Below, one piece after another: positions 42,800 to 51,831 of a DNA stretch of 64,000 bases. Source of the stretch: Oscillospiraceae bacterium (GTDB lineage Bacteria > Bacillota > Clostridia > Oscillospirales > JAAYXM01); contig SVMJ01000005.1 of the NCBI GenBank assembly GCA_015067485.1, positions 1 through 64,000 on the forward strand. The letters run 5' to 3'. Every line of letters begins with the position of its first letter. The first letter of the stretch is position 1. The translations under genes and the position numbers were made by a program. The notes below the pieces were generated by a model. It worked only from the letters and a program-made list of their open reading frames with translations, ran no database searches and was not told the origin of the DNA.

Positions 42800-42985
42800 A
42801 AAAAAAGGCGTCGAACCGAAGAAATGATGTTTCAAGCATTGCTTGAAATGATGTTGCTTTGCAATGAGGCATTTGTCCTCGCCAAATATGATGTTCTGTT
42901 TGCCCATAAACATTTGCGCAGCAAACATCATTACGTAGTACCATCATTTCTGCAAGAAACATCATTTGCCCGCAAGGCAAACAGA
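42800..42985. repeat. Array of mini-hairpins separated by ATGATG / CATCAT
   Basis: The 415-base gap 42624-43039 holds a promoter, this array and a terminator. ATGATG occurs at 42824, 42848 and 42888, and CATCAT at 42926, 42942 and 42960, so the array is roughly an inverted repeat as a whole. Between the hexamers are small palindromes of differing sequence: TTTCAAGC-ATT-GCTTGAAA, TTGC-TTT-GCAA, ATTTG...CAAAT, TTTGC-GCA-style, TTTCT-GCA-AGAAA and TTTGCC-CGCAA-GGCAAA. The left edge (about 42800-42823) repeats a diverged copy of the adjacent terminator's left arm. No coding capacity is convincing. Confidence 0.7.
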
Positions 42986-42989
42986 GTTC

Positions 42990-43029
42990 CACAAAACAAA
43001 AAGGCACGGAACCGAAGTTCCGTGCCTTT
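42990..43029 (-). terminator. Terminator behind peptide gene 2
   Basis: A perfect 13-base stem (AAAGGCACGGAAC and complement, 43000-43012/43017-43029). TTTGTTTTGT follows on the minus strand. Confidence 0.85.
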
Positions 43030-43039
43030 CGTTTTGTGG

Positions 43040-43141
43040 TTATGCCCAGGGATATTCCTGGAGATTATCACTTTCGGTCATGACGTCTTCAGCAGTGAAG
43101 ACCACGACTTCGAGTTCCGGTGCGTTGTATTCCTTATTCAT
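43040..43141 (-). CDS. Short conserved peptide 2, paired with Ig-like protein 3
   Basis: A 33-residue peptide gene 12 bases after the stop of Ig-like protein 3. Its AAGGAGG site overlaps that stop codon, so the two genes are tightly coupled. It aligns without gaps to the peptide at 38793-38924 over its whole length: Tyr5, PELE 8-11, Phe15, DVMT 19-22, Ser24, Asn26 and Trp32 are identical. It ends at PWA, lacking the acidic tail of the first peptide. No signal peptide. Function unknown; see the finding. Confidence 0.75.
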   Translation of the reverse strand: MNKEYNAPELEVVVFTAEDVMTESDNLQEYPWA

Positions 43142-43153
43142 TGTTGGTCCTCC

Positions 43154-45046
43154 TTACTGTGCGTTTGCGATGATCGCTTCGAATGTTGCTTTTTCCTGTG
43201 CAGTTGCGTTCGGGTTTTCAAGACCGAGTTCTGCGACTCGGTAGATGGAACGGGCTGTGGTATTGCCATAGATGTAGGAACCGTCAGAGAGTTTTGCATA
43301 AGCACGTGCAGTGATCTCTGTCTTATACGCGGAGTACGGGATATTGTAGAGAACCGCGGTGAACTGGTATGCACTATCGGTTACCTTGTAGAGCTTTTCA
43401 GCCGGAACGATCGCTACACTTTCAGTTTCGCTGCTCAATTCTTCATCACCGAGCATAGCAGTCGGGATCAGCATTGTGCCGTATTCGACAACATCTTCTG
43501 CCAAGGACTTCGGAATGCTGGAGATGAAGCGGATACCCATCGGTTCTTCGATACGAACTGCCGCACCGTCAACGGTTGCGAGTTCGCCGAGCATATAGAG
43601 TTGGAGCGAATCAATGACCAGGTAACGGTCATAATTGCCGCTTCCGGTTTCATTGGTTTCCGGGTTAACATAAGAGCCGCCGGAATAAGACGCATTACAG
43701 ACGAAGGTTACCGTATAGTCGCCTGCGGTGAGCAAGACTGCGTCGCCAAGAACGGAAAGGTCATCAGCCTTTGCGGTTGCCCACGGGATGCTGACCAAGT
43801 CGATCTGATCGGTGGTTTTCTTCTTAGTGATGAAGACTTCACCGTCTGCGGAAGAAGGCCAAGCATCATAGGTCATCTGAGCGCGGTAGAGTCCGGTTTT
43901 CGCGATCGAAACGTCAATGGAGAAATACTTTCCGTTACCGGAGAGATAGATCTGTCCGTTGTAGTGGAAACCTGCGTTACGGGAACCGGTATATGCCCAA
44001 CCACCGAAGTCTTTGGTATCTTCTGCGGTTACACCTGCATTGTTATCGAACGCTGTCGTGAGAGAATCGTAATATGCTTCGATCTGCTAGTCATTTGCTT
44101 TTTCCGCAACGGTGATGACAACCGAGTCGGTCAAATCGCCAACGGTTGCGGTAACAGTCGCAAAACCGATTCCGACTGCCTCGATGACACCGTTTTCAAC
44201 AGTAACAACAGATGCATCGGAAGTGGACCATTCAGCTGACTGATATGCTGCTGCCGCCGGAAGGATTGCTGCCGAGAGTTCTGCGGTAACACCGACTTCG
44301 AGAATCCCGGTCGGAGCGTTTTCGATCACAACAGATTCTGCCGGAACTTCGCCGACTTTGTAGAGATTGAGTTTGTCCATGCAGAAATAACGATCACGAC
44401 TACCCAAAGTCCAGCCTTCCGCATTGGTGAGAACGCCATCGACGTAATCGGGCTTCTTTGCCGGAATCGGTTCACCCGGAGCAACGTGATAGTCTTCAGT
44501 TCTGCCGGTTTCCGGATTTACGTTTGCGGTACGGCACCAGGAAGCATTCGCCTTAAAGTAGATGGTATATTCACCTTCGGCGAGTTGGAAGTCCTCTGCA
44601 CTTTCCGCAACAATACCCAATGCATCTGCATCTGCCCACGGAATGTCAACAATCTTATACCGATCATCGATTGCGTTGTTAGTACCGTACGGAGCGATAT
44701 AGACTGCTGCGTCTGCAGAAGTGGTAGTGGTATCATAAATCATTTCTGCACGGTAGAGACCCGGTTCGTTGATGGTAACGTTGACACCATAGTAACCGTT
44801 TCCCATATAGATCTTGCCACTGTAGGACACGCCCGCACTACGAGCGCCGGTGAAAGACCATGCACCATAATCTGCAGTCTGTTCCTTAGAGATGCTGTTG
44901 TTCAAAGAACTGATGCTATTGTCAGCAGCATAGTCTTTGATTTGGATGCTGTAATCGGGAGTTGCATCTGCCGCGACACCGACGACCGGCAAGAGACTTA
45001 CCAGCATGCAAACCGCAATTACGAGAGATAATACGCGCTTTTTCAT
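43154..45046 (-). pseudogene. Secreted Ig-like repeat protein 3, interrupted by an in-frame amber codon
   Basis: One 630-codon frame with a single TAG at 44087-44089 (codon 320). The first part has a signal peptide (1-26), one beta module (27-232) and one Ig-like domain (233-315, core AEWSTSDASVVTVE). After the TAG the frame continues with a second module (to about 490) and the C-terminal domain shared by all three paralogues (PMGIRFISSIPKSLA). The TAG stands where the paralogues have Tyr at the start of the next module (Y-x-I-x pattern). No other lesion is present. It could be a fresh nonsense mutation, a sequence error, or a suppressed stop. A 319-residue truncated protein could still be exported. 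Confidence 0.8.
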
Positions 45047-45091
45047 TGTTTTTTCTCCTCCTTATGATAAATCTTAGGGATTTATTTGTAC

Positions 45092-45120
45092 ATTGTAGCA
45101 CAATTTTCCATGATTTACAA
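45092..45120 (-). promoter_or_regulatory. Promoter of Ig-like protein 3
   Basis: TTGTAA (45115-45120), 17 bases, TACAAT (45092-45097) on the minus strand. Confidence 0.65.
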
Positions 45121-45123
45121 TAG

Positions 45124-45155
45124 GAAAAACAATTATTTCAGTCGGAAAATTATTG
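45124..45155 (-). terminator. Weak terminator after trpB
   Basis: AACAATAATTT pairs with AAATAATTGTT with one mismatch. TTTTCC follows on the minus strand. Confidence 0.5.
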
Positions 45156-45156
45156 T

Positions 45157-46374
45157 TTAGCGGATGCCGTATTTCTCGATGATGTAGTCCATGTCCTTAT
45201 CGCCGCGACCGGAGAGACAGATGAGGACCGAGCCTTTGCCCATTTCGCGTGCAAGTTTGAGTGCGTATGCCACCGCGTGCGAACTTTCGATCGCGGGGAT
45301 GATGCCTTCCAGACGGGAGAGTTTGAAGAACGCATCGATGGTCTCTTCGTCGTCCGCGACGTCGTAGTGGACACGACCAACTTCATTTAAGAACGCGTGT
45401 TCAGGACCGGAAGACGGATAGTCAAGACCCGATGCCACCGAGTAGACGGGTGCGGGTTCGCCGTTTTCGTCTTTGAGCATGATGCTGTTAAAGCCGTGCA
45501 TGATGCCCTCGGTGCCGTATTTGAGACTTGCGGCGTGGTCGCCGAGTTTGGGACCGCGACCGAGCGGTTCAACACCGTAGATCTCGACCGGGTCGTTTAA
45601 GAAGCCCGAGAAAAAGCCCATTGCATTGGAGCCGCCGCCCACGCAAGCGACGATCGCATCCGGGAGTTCCCCTGTCATGGACAGGAACTGCTCACGCGCT
45701 TCGATGCCGACCACGCTTTGGAAATCGCGCACCATCATGGGGAACGGGTGCGGACCAAGCACCGAGCCGATGCAGTAGATGCTGTTGTGGTAATCTTTGG
45801 TGTATGCATCGAATGCGGCATCGACCGCTTCTTTGAGCGTTGCAAGACCGTGGGTAACTTCGATGACGTTTGCGCCCAGGATCTTCATGCGTGCGACGTT
45901 GGGTGCTTGTTTTTTGATATCGACCGCGCCCATGTAGATATCGCACTCCAAACCGAAGTAGGCTGCGGCGGTCGCGAGTGCGACGCCGTGCTGACCTGCA
46001 CCGGTTTCTGCGATGAGTTTCTTCTTGCCCATGTACTTTGCGAGCAGGGCTTCGCCCATGCAATGATTGAGTTTATGTGCGCCGGTGTGGTTTAAGTCTT
46101 CACGCTTGACATAGAGCTGGACGTTTCCGATCGTGCCCGAGAGACGCTCGAGATAGGAAATCGGAGTGGGACGGCCTTGGAATTCGCGGCGGATCTTACG
46201 CAGTTCGCCAATAAATTTGCTGGATTTGCAGATGGTAAAATACGCATCGGTGATCTCGTTCATCGCTTTTTGGAGTTCGTCCGACACAAACGAGCCGCCG
46301 TATTTGCCGAAGTAGCCGTTTGCATCCGGGTATTGTTTTAAGTAGTTATCAAAATTCATGCCGTTGTAGTTCAT
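45157..46374 (-). CDS. trpB: Tryptophan synthase beta chain
   Basis: A 405-residue PLP enzyme that joins indole and serine. The PLP-lysine motif [11 protein letters not shown], the phosphate loop [10 protein letters not shown], the ETGAGQHG segment with the active-site Glu, and the C-terminal CLSGRGDKD are all intact; this is the classical TrpB1 type. AGGAGG precedes the ATG. No trpA or other trp gene is adjacent, so the enzyme probably salvages indole, or trpA lies elsewhere. Expression is controlled by the T-box leader just upstream. Confidence 0.96.
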   Translation of the reverse strand: MNYNGMNFDNYLKQYPDANGYFGKYGGSFVSDELQKAMNEITDAYFTICKSSKFIGELRKIRREFQGRPTPISYLERLSGTIGNVQLYVKREDLNHTGAHKLNHCMGEALLAKYMGKKKLIAETGAGQHGVALATAAAYFGLECDIYMGAVDIKKQAPNVARMKILGANVIEVTHGLATLKEAVDAAFDAYTKDYHNSIYCIGSVLGPHPFPMMVRDFQSVVGIEAREQFLSMTGELPDAIVACVGGGSNAMGFFSGFLNDPVEIYGVEPLGRGPKLGDHAASLKYGTEGIMHGFNSIMLKDENGEPAPVYSVASGLDYPSSGPEHAFLNEVGRVHYDVADDEETIDAFFKLSRLEGIIPAIESSHAVAYALKLAREMGKGSVLICLSGRGDKDMDYIIEKYGIR

Positions 46375-46396
46375 AATAGTTACCTCCTAACAGAAT

Positions 46397-46677
46397 AAAA
46401 AACGCCCTCAGCAGAAATGAATTACGACTTCTGCCAAGGACGAATCAAACAAAATCCGCGGTGCCACCTTGGTTCATGGAGACCATGCACTTACAGGATA
46501 CCAACATATCCGTGGCAACTAACGCATGCCCACGCGTCGCAGAATACTCGGTTTTTCACCTTTGACTGCGCCCTCAGCGGCCCATTTGACGACTTGTTTC
46601 TTACCCGACTCTCAGCTACGCGGGCTCTCTGGAAAGGCATGATCGCCGTTATTTCCGCTTCAACGGTTTTTCGATAT
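46397..46677 (-). promoter_or_regulatory. T-box riboswitch (tryptophan specifier) controlling trpB
   Basis: The antiterminator core GGTGGCACCGCGG is at 46456-46468. It is followed on the minus strand by a terminator (CCTTGGCAGAA paired with TTCTGCTGAGG, then TTTTTT, 46397-46440). Upstream, the stem I region carries the AGAGAG and GAGAGTCGGG elements, and a likely specifier TGG (46582-46584) lies a few bases before CTGAGG. Uncharged tRNA-Trp would stabilise the antiterminator and turn trpB on. The TGG reading fits the downstream gene. Confidence 0.9.
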
Positions 46678-46684
46678 TAAGTTC

Positions 46685-46713
46685 ATGATACACCACGAAT
46701 CCGCGCTTGTCAA
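46685..46713 (-). promoter_or_regulatory. Promoter of the T-box-trpB unit
   Basis: TTGACA (46708-46713), 17 bases, TATCAT (46685-46690) on the minus strand, starting directly behind the flavodiiron stop codon. Confidence 0.85.
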
Positions 46714-46716
46714 GAA

Positions 46717-47871
46717 TTATTCGGTGAGTGCAGATGCCAAAGTTTCGATCTCTTTGATATTTTCATCGCTGAGTGCGGAGGAAATGGTAACGGTGGGTTC
46801 TATGAACATGATGTTCTTGCTCTTTTCAAATGCGGCACGCATCTGCTTTGCCGCAACGGGTGCCCACGAGCCGTTTTCGAGCAGCGCGATCTTGCGGTTT
46901 TGGAAGTTGCGCTCGGTGAGTTCATGCAAGAACTCGCGCATGAACGGGAAGAGTTCCGCATTGTAAGTGGTGGTTGCAAGCACAATCGTACCGTAACGGA
47001 ACGCGTCTTCCACCGCTTCCGCCATATCGCAACGCGCAAGGTCATTCACCACGACCTTTGGACAGCCGTTTGCTTTGAGTTTCTCGGCGAGCAGTTCGAC
47101 CGCTTTTTTGGTATTGCCATAGACCGAGGTGTAGGCGATCATGACCCCTTCGCTTTCCACCCTGTAGGAAGACCAGGTATTGTAAAGGTCGAGATAGTAG
47201 CCGAGGTTTTCGGAAAGAACGGGGCCGTGGAGCGGGCAGATGGTTTGGATGTCAAGAGTCGCCGCTTTTTTGAGTAGTGCCTGCACCTGTGCGCCGTACT
47301 TCCCGACGATGCCGAAGTAGTAGCGGCGTGCTTCGCAAGCCCAGTCTTCGTCTGCATCGAGTGCGCCGAATTTGCCAAAGCCGTCTGCCGAGAACAGGAC
47401 TTTGTCGAAACTGTCGTAAGTTACGATGACTTCCGGCCAATGCACCATGGGTGCAGTATAGAAAGTCAGGGTGTGTTTACCGAGAGACAATGTGTCCCCT
47501 TCCGCCACCGTCATATTCTGCGGGGCGAAGTCGGTTTTGAAAAAGCCTTTCATCATGGAAAATGCTTTTGCGGATGCGACCACCACCGCGTTCGGATATT
47601 CTTCGATAAAGCGTGCGATGTTGGCGGAGTGGTCAGGCTCCATATGCTGGATGATGAGATAGTCGGGGGTCTTGCCGCCGAGCACTTTTTCAATATTACA
47701 GAGCCAAGTTTCTCCGAAGCGGGCATCGACTGTGTCGAGCACTGCGACTTTTTCATCCATCATCACATAAGAATTATATGCCATGCCGTTCGGTACGATG
47801 TACTGTCCTTCAAACAGATCAATAGTATGATCGTTTACACCGACATAGCGGATATCCTGGGTAATTGTCAT
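46717..47871 (-). CDS. Flavodiiron protein (FprA family)
   Basis: A 384-residue A-type flavoprotein that reduces O2 to water or NO to N2O. The N-terminal metallo-beta-lactamase-like domain holds the diiron ligands in HMEPDHS (76-82). The C-terminal flavodoxin domain starts with the FMN loop AYTSVYGNTKKAV (about 248-260). There is no C-terminal rubredoxin, so electrons come from a separate donor. The start at 47871 follows AAAGGAG. It follows rpoD by 13 bases and probably shares its transcript. Its presence fits an anaerobe that must scavenge oxygen. Confidence 0.95.
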   Translation of the reverse strand: MTITQDIRYVGVNDHTIDLFEGQYIVPNGMAYNSYVMMDEKVAVLDTVDARFGETWLCNIEKVLGGKTPDYLIIQHMEPDHSANIARFIEEYPNAVVVASAKAFSMMKGFFKTDFAPQNMTVAEGDTLSLGKHTLTFYTAPMVHWPEVIVTYDSFDKVLFSADGFGKFGALDADEDWACEARRYYFGIVGKYGAQVQALLKKAATLDIQTICPLHGPVLSENLGYYLDLYNTWSSYRVESEGVMIAYTSVYGNTKKAVELLAEKLKANGCPKVVVNDLARCDMAEAVEDAFRYGTIVLATTTYNAELFPFMREFLHELTERNFQNRKIALLENGSWAPVAAKQMRAAFEKSKNIMFIEPTVTISSALSDENIKEIETLASALTE

Positions 47872-47884
47872 TGGGGTTCTCCTT

Positions 47885-49018
47885 TTAGCAAATGAAATCT
47901 TTGAGTTTCTTTGAACGGCTGGGATGGCGCAGTTTGCGAAGCGCTTTGGCCTCGATCTGGCGGATGCGTTCACGGGTGACATTGAATTCTCGTCCCACTT
48001 CTTCCAGCGTGCGGGTGCGTCCGTCTTCGATGCCGAAACGGAGTTTGAGCACCTTTTCCTCACGCGGGGTGAGTGTGCCGAGTACATCGATCAACTGCTC
48101 ACGCAGCAGCGTGAATGCCGCAACTTCCGCGGGTTCTTGTGCATCTTCGTCCGGGATGAAGTCGCCAAGATGCGAATCTTCTTCTTCACCGATCGGGGTT
48201 TCGAGCGAGACGGGTTCCTGTGCGATCTTGAGAATATCACGCACACGGTTGACCGGCATATTCATTTCTTCCGCGATTTCTTCCGGGCTCGGGTCATGAC
48301 CGAGTTCCTGCAGAAGCTGGCGGGATACGCGAATGACCTTATTGATGGTTTCCACCATATGTACCGGAATACGAATGGTGCGTGCCTGGTCCGCGATCGC
48401 ACGGGTGATCGCCTGGCGGATCCACCATGTCGCATAGGTGGAGAATTTATAGCCCTTGGTATGGTCAAACTTTTCGACGGCTTTGATGAGACCCAGGTTT
48501 CCTTCCTGGATCAGATCAAGGAACAGCATTCCGCGACCCACATAACGCTTTGCGATGGAGACGACAAGGCGCAGGTTTGCTTCCGCAAGGCGCATTTTTG
48601 CCACTTCGTCGCCTTCTGCCATGCGTTTCGCCAGTTCAATCTCTTCGTCCGGAGACAGAAGGTCGACTTTACCGATCTCTTTGAGATAGATGCGGACATG
48701 GTCATCTGTGTTGACACCATCCATCAGCGCGGCAGGGTCTGCCAGTTCTTCTTCCGGGATCTCTTCGAGATTTTCCAGATCTTCCGGCATATCGTCGTCC
48801 GGACTTTCGGGGAGCAGATCGTCCAGCGGGATCTCCACACCCAGGTTTTCCAATGTGTCGTAGAGCTTATCAATCTGTTCGGAGTCCATTTCAAGTGCTT
48901 CGATGACTTCGGTCAGTTCATCTCCTGTGAGTTTGCCCTTCTTTTTTGCATTGTCAAGCAGATCTCCCATCATCTGCTTTTTTTCTTCGGGAGTCAACTC
49001 TCTCTTTTTCTCTTCCAT
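47885..49018 (-). CDS. rpoD: RNA polymerase primary sigma factor
   Basis: A 377-residue sigma-70/SigA. A short region 1.1 (residues 1-100, acidic) precedes [18 protein letters not shown] (region 1.2), the region 2 block [19 protein letters not shown] with [13 protein letters not shown], region 3 and region 4 ending in [20 protein letters not shown]. It recognises the TTGACA/TATAAT promoters seen throughout the window. The start at 49018 lies one base from the dnaG stop. Operon dgt-dnaG-rpoD is the macromolecular synthesis arrangement. Confidence 0.97.
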   Translation of the reverse strand: MEEKKRELTPEEKKQMMGDLLDNAKKKGKLTGDELTEVIEALEMDSEQIDKLYDTLENLGVEIPLDDLLPESPDDDMPEDLENLEEIPEEELADPAALMDGVNTDDHVRIYLKEIGKVDLLSPDEEIELAKRMAEGDEVAKMRLAEANLRLVVSIAKRYVGRGMLFLDLIQEGNLGLIKAVEKFDHTKGYKFSTYATWWIRQAITRAIADQARTIRIPVHMVETINKVIRVSRQLLQELGHDPSPEEIAEEMNMPVNRVRDILKIAQEPVSLETPIGEEEDSHLGDFIPDEDAQEPAEVAAFTLLREQLIDVLGTLTPREEKVLKLRFGIEDGRTRTLEEVGREFNVTRERIRQIEAKALRKLRHPSRSKKLKDFIC

Positions 49019-49019
49019 A

Positions 49020-50771
49020 TTATTCACCCGTTCCCTTCTTTTTACGGAACATCGCCATCGCTTCCTGCAACGCGGTTTCCGAATCAATGTCTTTTATTTT
49101 CCACTGCTCTTGCAGTATGATACTGAGATAATCTTCCAGTGCAACCGTGTCTCCGCCGACAAACTTTGCAAAAATCCCCACAAGGGTTGCGGTTTCTTCC
49201 TGCGTGCAGTCACGCGTGAGTGCGGTCAAACTGAATGCAGAATTCTCGCTGTGCAGTTCTTTCATCCTTGCATATACTTTTCCAAACACCGGGACGCTGA
49301 AATGGCTCTTTTCCAACCGACTTTCCACTTGTTTCATGAACTCGGGACGAGCCATGAGCAGCGAGATCAGATTCTCTTCCGCCACTGCGGATTTGGTGTG
49401 CTGATACTTCAGTTCCCGCGCAGGCGAGCCCTTTGCGGTGAGCGGAGAGAGGTCTTTACGCTCTTGCTCTTTTTTTCGTTTGGAAATGAGTCCCTTGCGT
49501 GCACGCGCCACTTCTCTTCCCAGCACTTCGGCAGAAATCCCCGCCTGCTTTGCGGCGCGGGTGAGATAGATCTCACGTTCAATGTCGCTTGACACTTCGC
49601 ACAAAATTTTCACCGCGCGTTTCAGATATTCCACGCGACCTTCGTCTTCTTCCAAATTCAGCCCGCCTTGGGCTTGTACCAAACGGTATTCCAAATCCGC
49701 CTCAGACGCTTCGAGCAGCCGCTCGAATTTATCGCGCCCGAATTTTTTGATGAATTCATCCGGGTCTTTCGCGCCCGGGATGCGTAAAATCTTGACCGCG
49801 ACCCCTGCTTCCTTGAGCAGTTCGATGGCGCGGTTTGCCGCATTCACACCTGCGTTGTCCGCATCGTATGCGATAACCACTTCACTTTTGTAGCGTGCGA
49901 TCAAGCGAGCCTGTTCCTGGGTCAGCGCGGTACCGAGAGATGCGACCGCACAGTCAAATCCCGCTTGATGGAGTGCGATGACGTCCATATACCCTTCTGC
50001 CAAAATCATCCGCTCGCCACGACTCGTCTTTGCGAGATTGAGTGCGAACAGATTGCGGCGTTTATTGAACACGATGGTTTCGGGCGAGTTTAAGTACTTG
50101 GGTTCGCCCCCGTCCATCACGCGTCCGCCAAATCCGATGACAGAGCCGCGCGCATCAAAAATCGGAAACATCACGCGGTTGCGGAATCGGTCGTAGATCC
50201 CCCCGTTTTTATTGGGAAGCGCAAGCCCCGAATCAAGCAGTTCCTGCTTGGTGTACCCTGCCGCAGTCATTTGTTTGAGTAGCTTGTCCCACGAATCGGG
50301 GGCAAAACCAAGACCAAAGCGTTTGATGGTTTGCGGAGAAAGCCCGCGCCCTGCGAGATATGCAAGTGCTTCCTTCCCCTCTTCTGCTTGCAACATGGTA
50401 TGGAAGAATCGGGCAGCATCACGGTTGAGCGACAAAATCCGATCCTTCTTCTGCTTCTGCACACGCACTTCGTTGTCATTTTCCGGCACGGTCATCCCCG
50501 CACGCTCTGCGAGCTGGTAGACCGCATCGGGGAAATCCAGATTTTCGATACGCATCAAAAACGTGATGACGTCCCCGCCCGCGCCGCATCCGAAGCAATG
50601 GAAAAACTGCCGATCGGCAGATACGTTAAATGAGGGGGTCTTTTCATTGTGGAACGGACACAACCCGACATAGTTTCCCCCGCGCCGCGTCAAAGATACA
50701 TACTGCGAGACCAAACTCACAATATCATTTCGCGCACAAAGGTCTTCCAAAAAACGGTCCGAAAAAGCCAC
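49020..50771 (-). CDS. dnaG: DNA primase
   Basis: A 583-residue primase. The N-terminal zinc finger ([14 protein letters not shown] and [15 protein letters not shown]) is followed by the TOPRIM catalytic core with [25 protein letters not shown] and [11 protein letters not shown], and a C-terminal helicase-binding helical domain. The start is GTG with GAGGTGGG upstream. It primes lagging-strand synthesis and sits between dgt and rpoD. Confidence 0.96.
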   Translation of the reverse strand: MAFSDRFLEDLCARNDIVSLVSQYVSLTRRGGNYVGLCPFHNEKTPSFNVSADRQFFHCFGCGAGGDVITFLMRIENLDFPDAVYQLAERAGMTVPENDNEVRVQKQKKDRILSLNRDAARFFHTMLQAEEGKEALAYLAGRGLSPQTIKRFGLGFAPDSWDKLLKQMTAAGYTKQELLDSGLALPNKNGGIYDRFRNRVMFPIFDARGSVIGFGGRVMDGGEPKYLNSPETIVFNKRRNLFALNLAKTSRGERMILAEGYMDVIALHQAGFDCAVASLGTALTQEQARLIARYKSEVVIAYDADNAGVNAANRAIELLKEAGVAVKILRIPGAKDPDEFIKKFGRDKFERLLEASEADLEYRLVQAQGGLNLEEDEGRVEYLKRAVKILCEVSSDIEREIYLTRAAKQAGISAEVLGREVARARKGLISKRKKEQERKDLSPLTAKGSPARELKYQHTKSAVAEENLISLLMARPEFMKQVESRLEKSHFSVPVFGKVYARMKELHSENSAFSLTALTRDCTQEETATLVGIFAKFVGGDTVALEDYLSIILQEQWKIKDIDSETALQEAMAMFRKKKGTGE

Positions 50772-50787
50772 AATCCCACCTCACTTT

Positions 50788-51783
50788 CTAAATCGAATGA
50801 TCCCACGCTTTCGGGATAAAGAGTTCGGAATGGACCGCGATCGCATAGCGGTCGGTCATTCCTGCAATATAATCGCACACCGCGGTCTCAATGCCTTCGC
50901 TATATGCGGTAATGCGGAATTCATTTGGCATCTCATCCGGGTTTTCGCTGTAATACTCAAACAGTTGACGGACCATACGGCGCACCTTTTCTTCTTCACG
51001 GAGCGCAACGGGGATCCGATAAACATGGCGGAACATGAAGCCACGAAGATCCAGCATCGCATCACGCACTTCTTCGCTCATATGGATCTCGGGTTTCCCA
51101 TCGCTTGCGTGGATGATGTCCATCACCAAGGTATTGATCCGCTCGGAATGGCAGGTGCCGAGTGTTTTGGGAATCTCATCTTCTCTGAGCAGTCCTGCAC
51201 GGAGTGCATCGTCAATGTCGTGATTGATGTATGCGATACGGTCGGCAAGATGCACGATCTTCCCTTCGAGCGTCTGCGCGGGGATCTCTCCGCTGTGGTG
51301 CAGGATCCCATCACGAACTTCTTTCGTCAGATTCAGACCGTTTCCGTCTTTTTCGATTTTTTCCACCACACGCACGCTCTGACGGTTGTGGCTGAAACGC
51401 CCGTCTGTAAGTGCCATCAGTTCACGCTCGCCCGAATGTCCGAACGGAGTGTGCCCCAGATCGTGCCCCATACAAATCGCTTCGGTGAGATCTTCATTCA
51501 GTCGCAACGCACGCACCATGGTCCGCGCGATCTGGCTGACTTCCAGCGTATGGGTAAGACGTGTTCTGAAGTGATCCCCTTCGGGAGAGATGAACACCTG
51601 CGTTTTGTGTTTCAGTCTGCGGAATGCCTTGGAATGAATGATGCGGTCGGTATCGCGCTGAAAACAGGTACGCACCACGCAAGGCTCTTCCGGGACATCG
51701 CGCCCCAAACTGTCTTTTGCGTGTGCCGCATAGGGTGCAAGCAGACGAACTTCCTGCTCTTCCACCCGTTCTCGAATGGTCAT
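50788..51783 (-). CDS. dgt: Deoxyguanosinetriphosphate triphosphohydrolase-like protein
   Basis: A 331-residue HD-domain enzyme of the dGTPase family that releases triphosphate from dNTPs. Metal ligands are visible in HTLEVSQIAR, the HD motif MGHDLGHTPFGHSGE, and LADRIAYINHDIDD. RTRLTHTLEV is the family start of the HD core. It is first in the dgt-dnaG-rpoD run, an order conserved in many Clostridia. A weak A/T-rich promoter region precedes it. Confidence 0.92.
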   Translation of the reverse strand: MTIRERVEEQEVRLLAPYAAHAKDSLGRDVPEEPCVVRTCFQRDTDRIIHSKAFRRLKHKTQVFISPEGDHFRTRLTHTLEVSQIARTMVRALRLNEDLTEAICMGHDLGHTPFGHSGERELMALTDGRFSHNRQSVRVVEKIEKDGNGLNLTKEVRDGILHHSGEIPAQTLEGKIVHLADRIAYINHDIDDALRAGLLREDEIPKTLGTCHSERINTLVMDIIHASDGKPEIHMSEEVRDAMLDLRGFMFRHVYRIPVALREEEKVRRMVRQLFEYYSENPDEMPNEFRITAYSEGIETAVCDYIAGMTDRYAIAVHSELFIPKAWDHSI

Positions 51784-51831
51784 TTCCTCACCGCCTTTTT
51801 ACTGTCTAATAATAATATACGAGAAAAATTC

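Noticed and set aside
42824..42965. CRISPR array
   Set aside because: The repeated part is only six bases, the spacers are palindromes of varying length, and there are no cas genes.
38793..43141. A complete lasso peptide or other RiPP gene cluster
   Set aside because: Only precursor-like peptides are seen. There is no RRE protein, protease, cyclase, radical SAM maturase or dedicated exporter next to them; the YgiQ protein is a housekeeping family far away.
44087..44089. Genome-wide amber reassignment (for example pyrrolysine)
   Set aside because: TAG is the normal last codon of several intact genes in the window, and no pyl genes are present.
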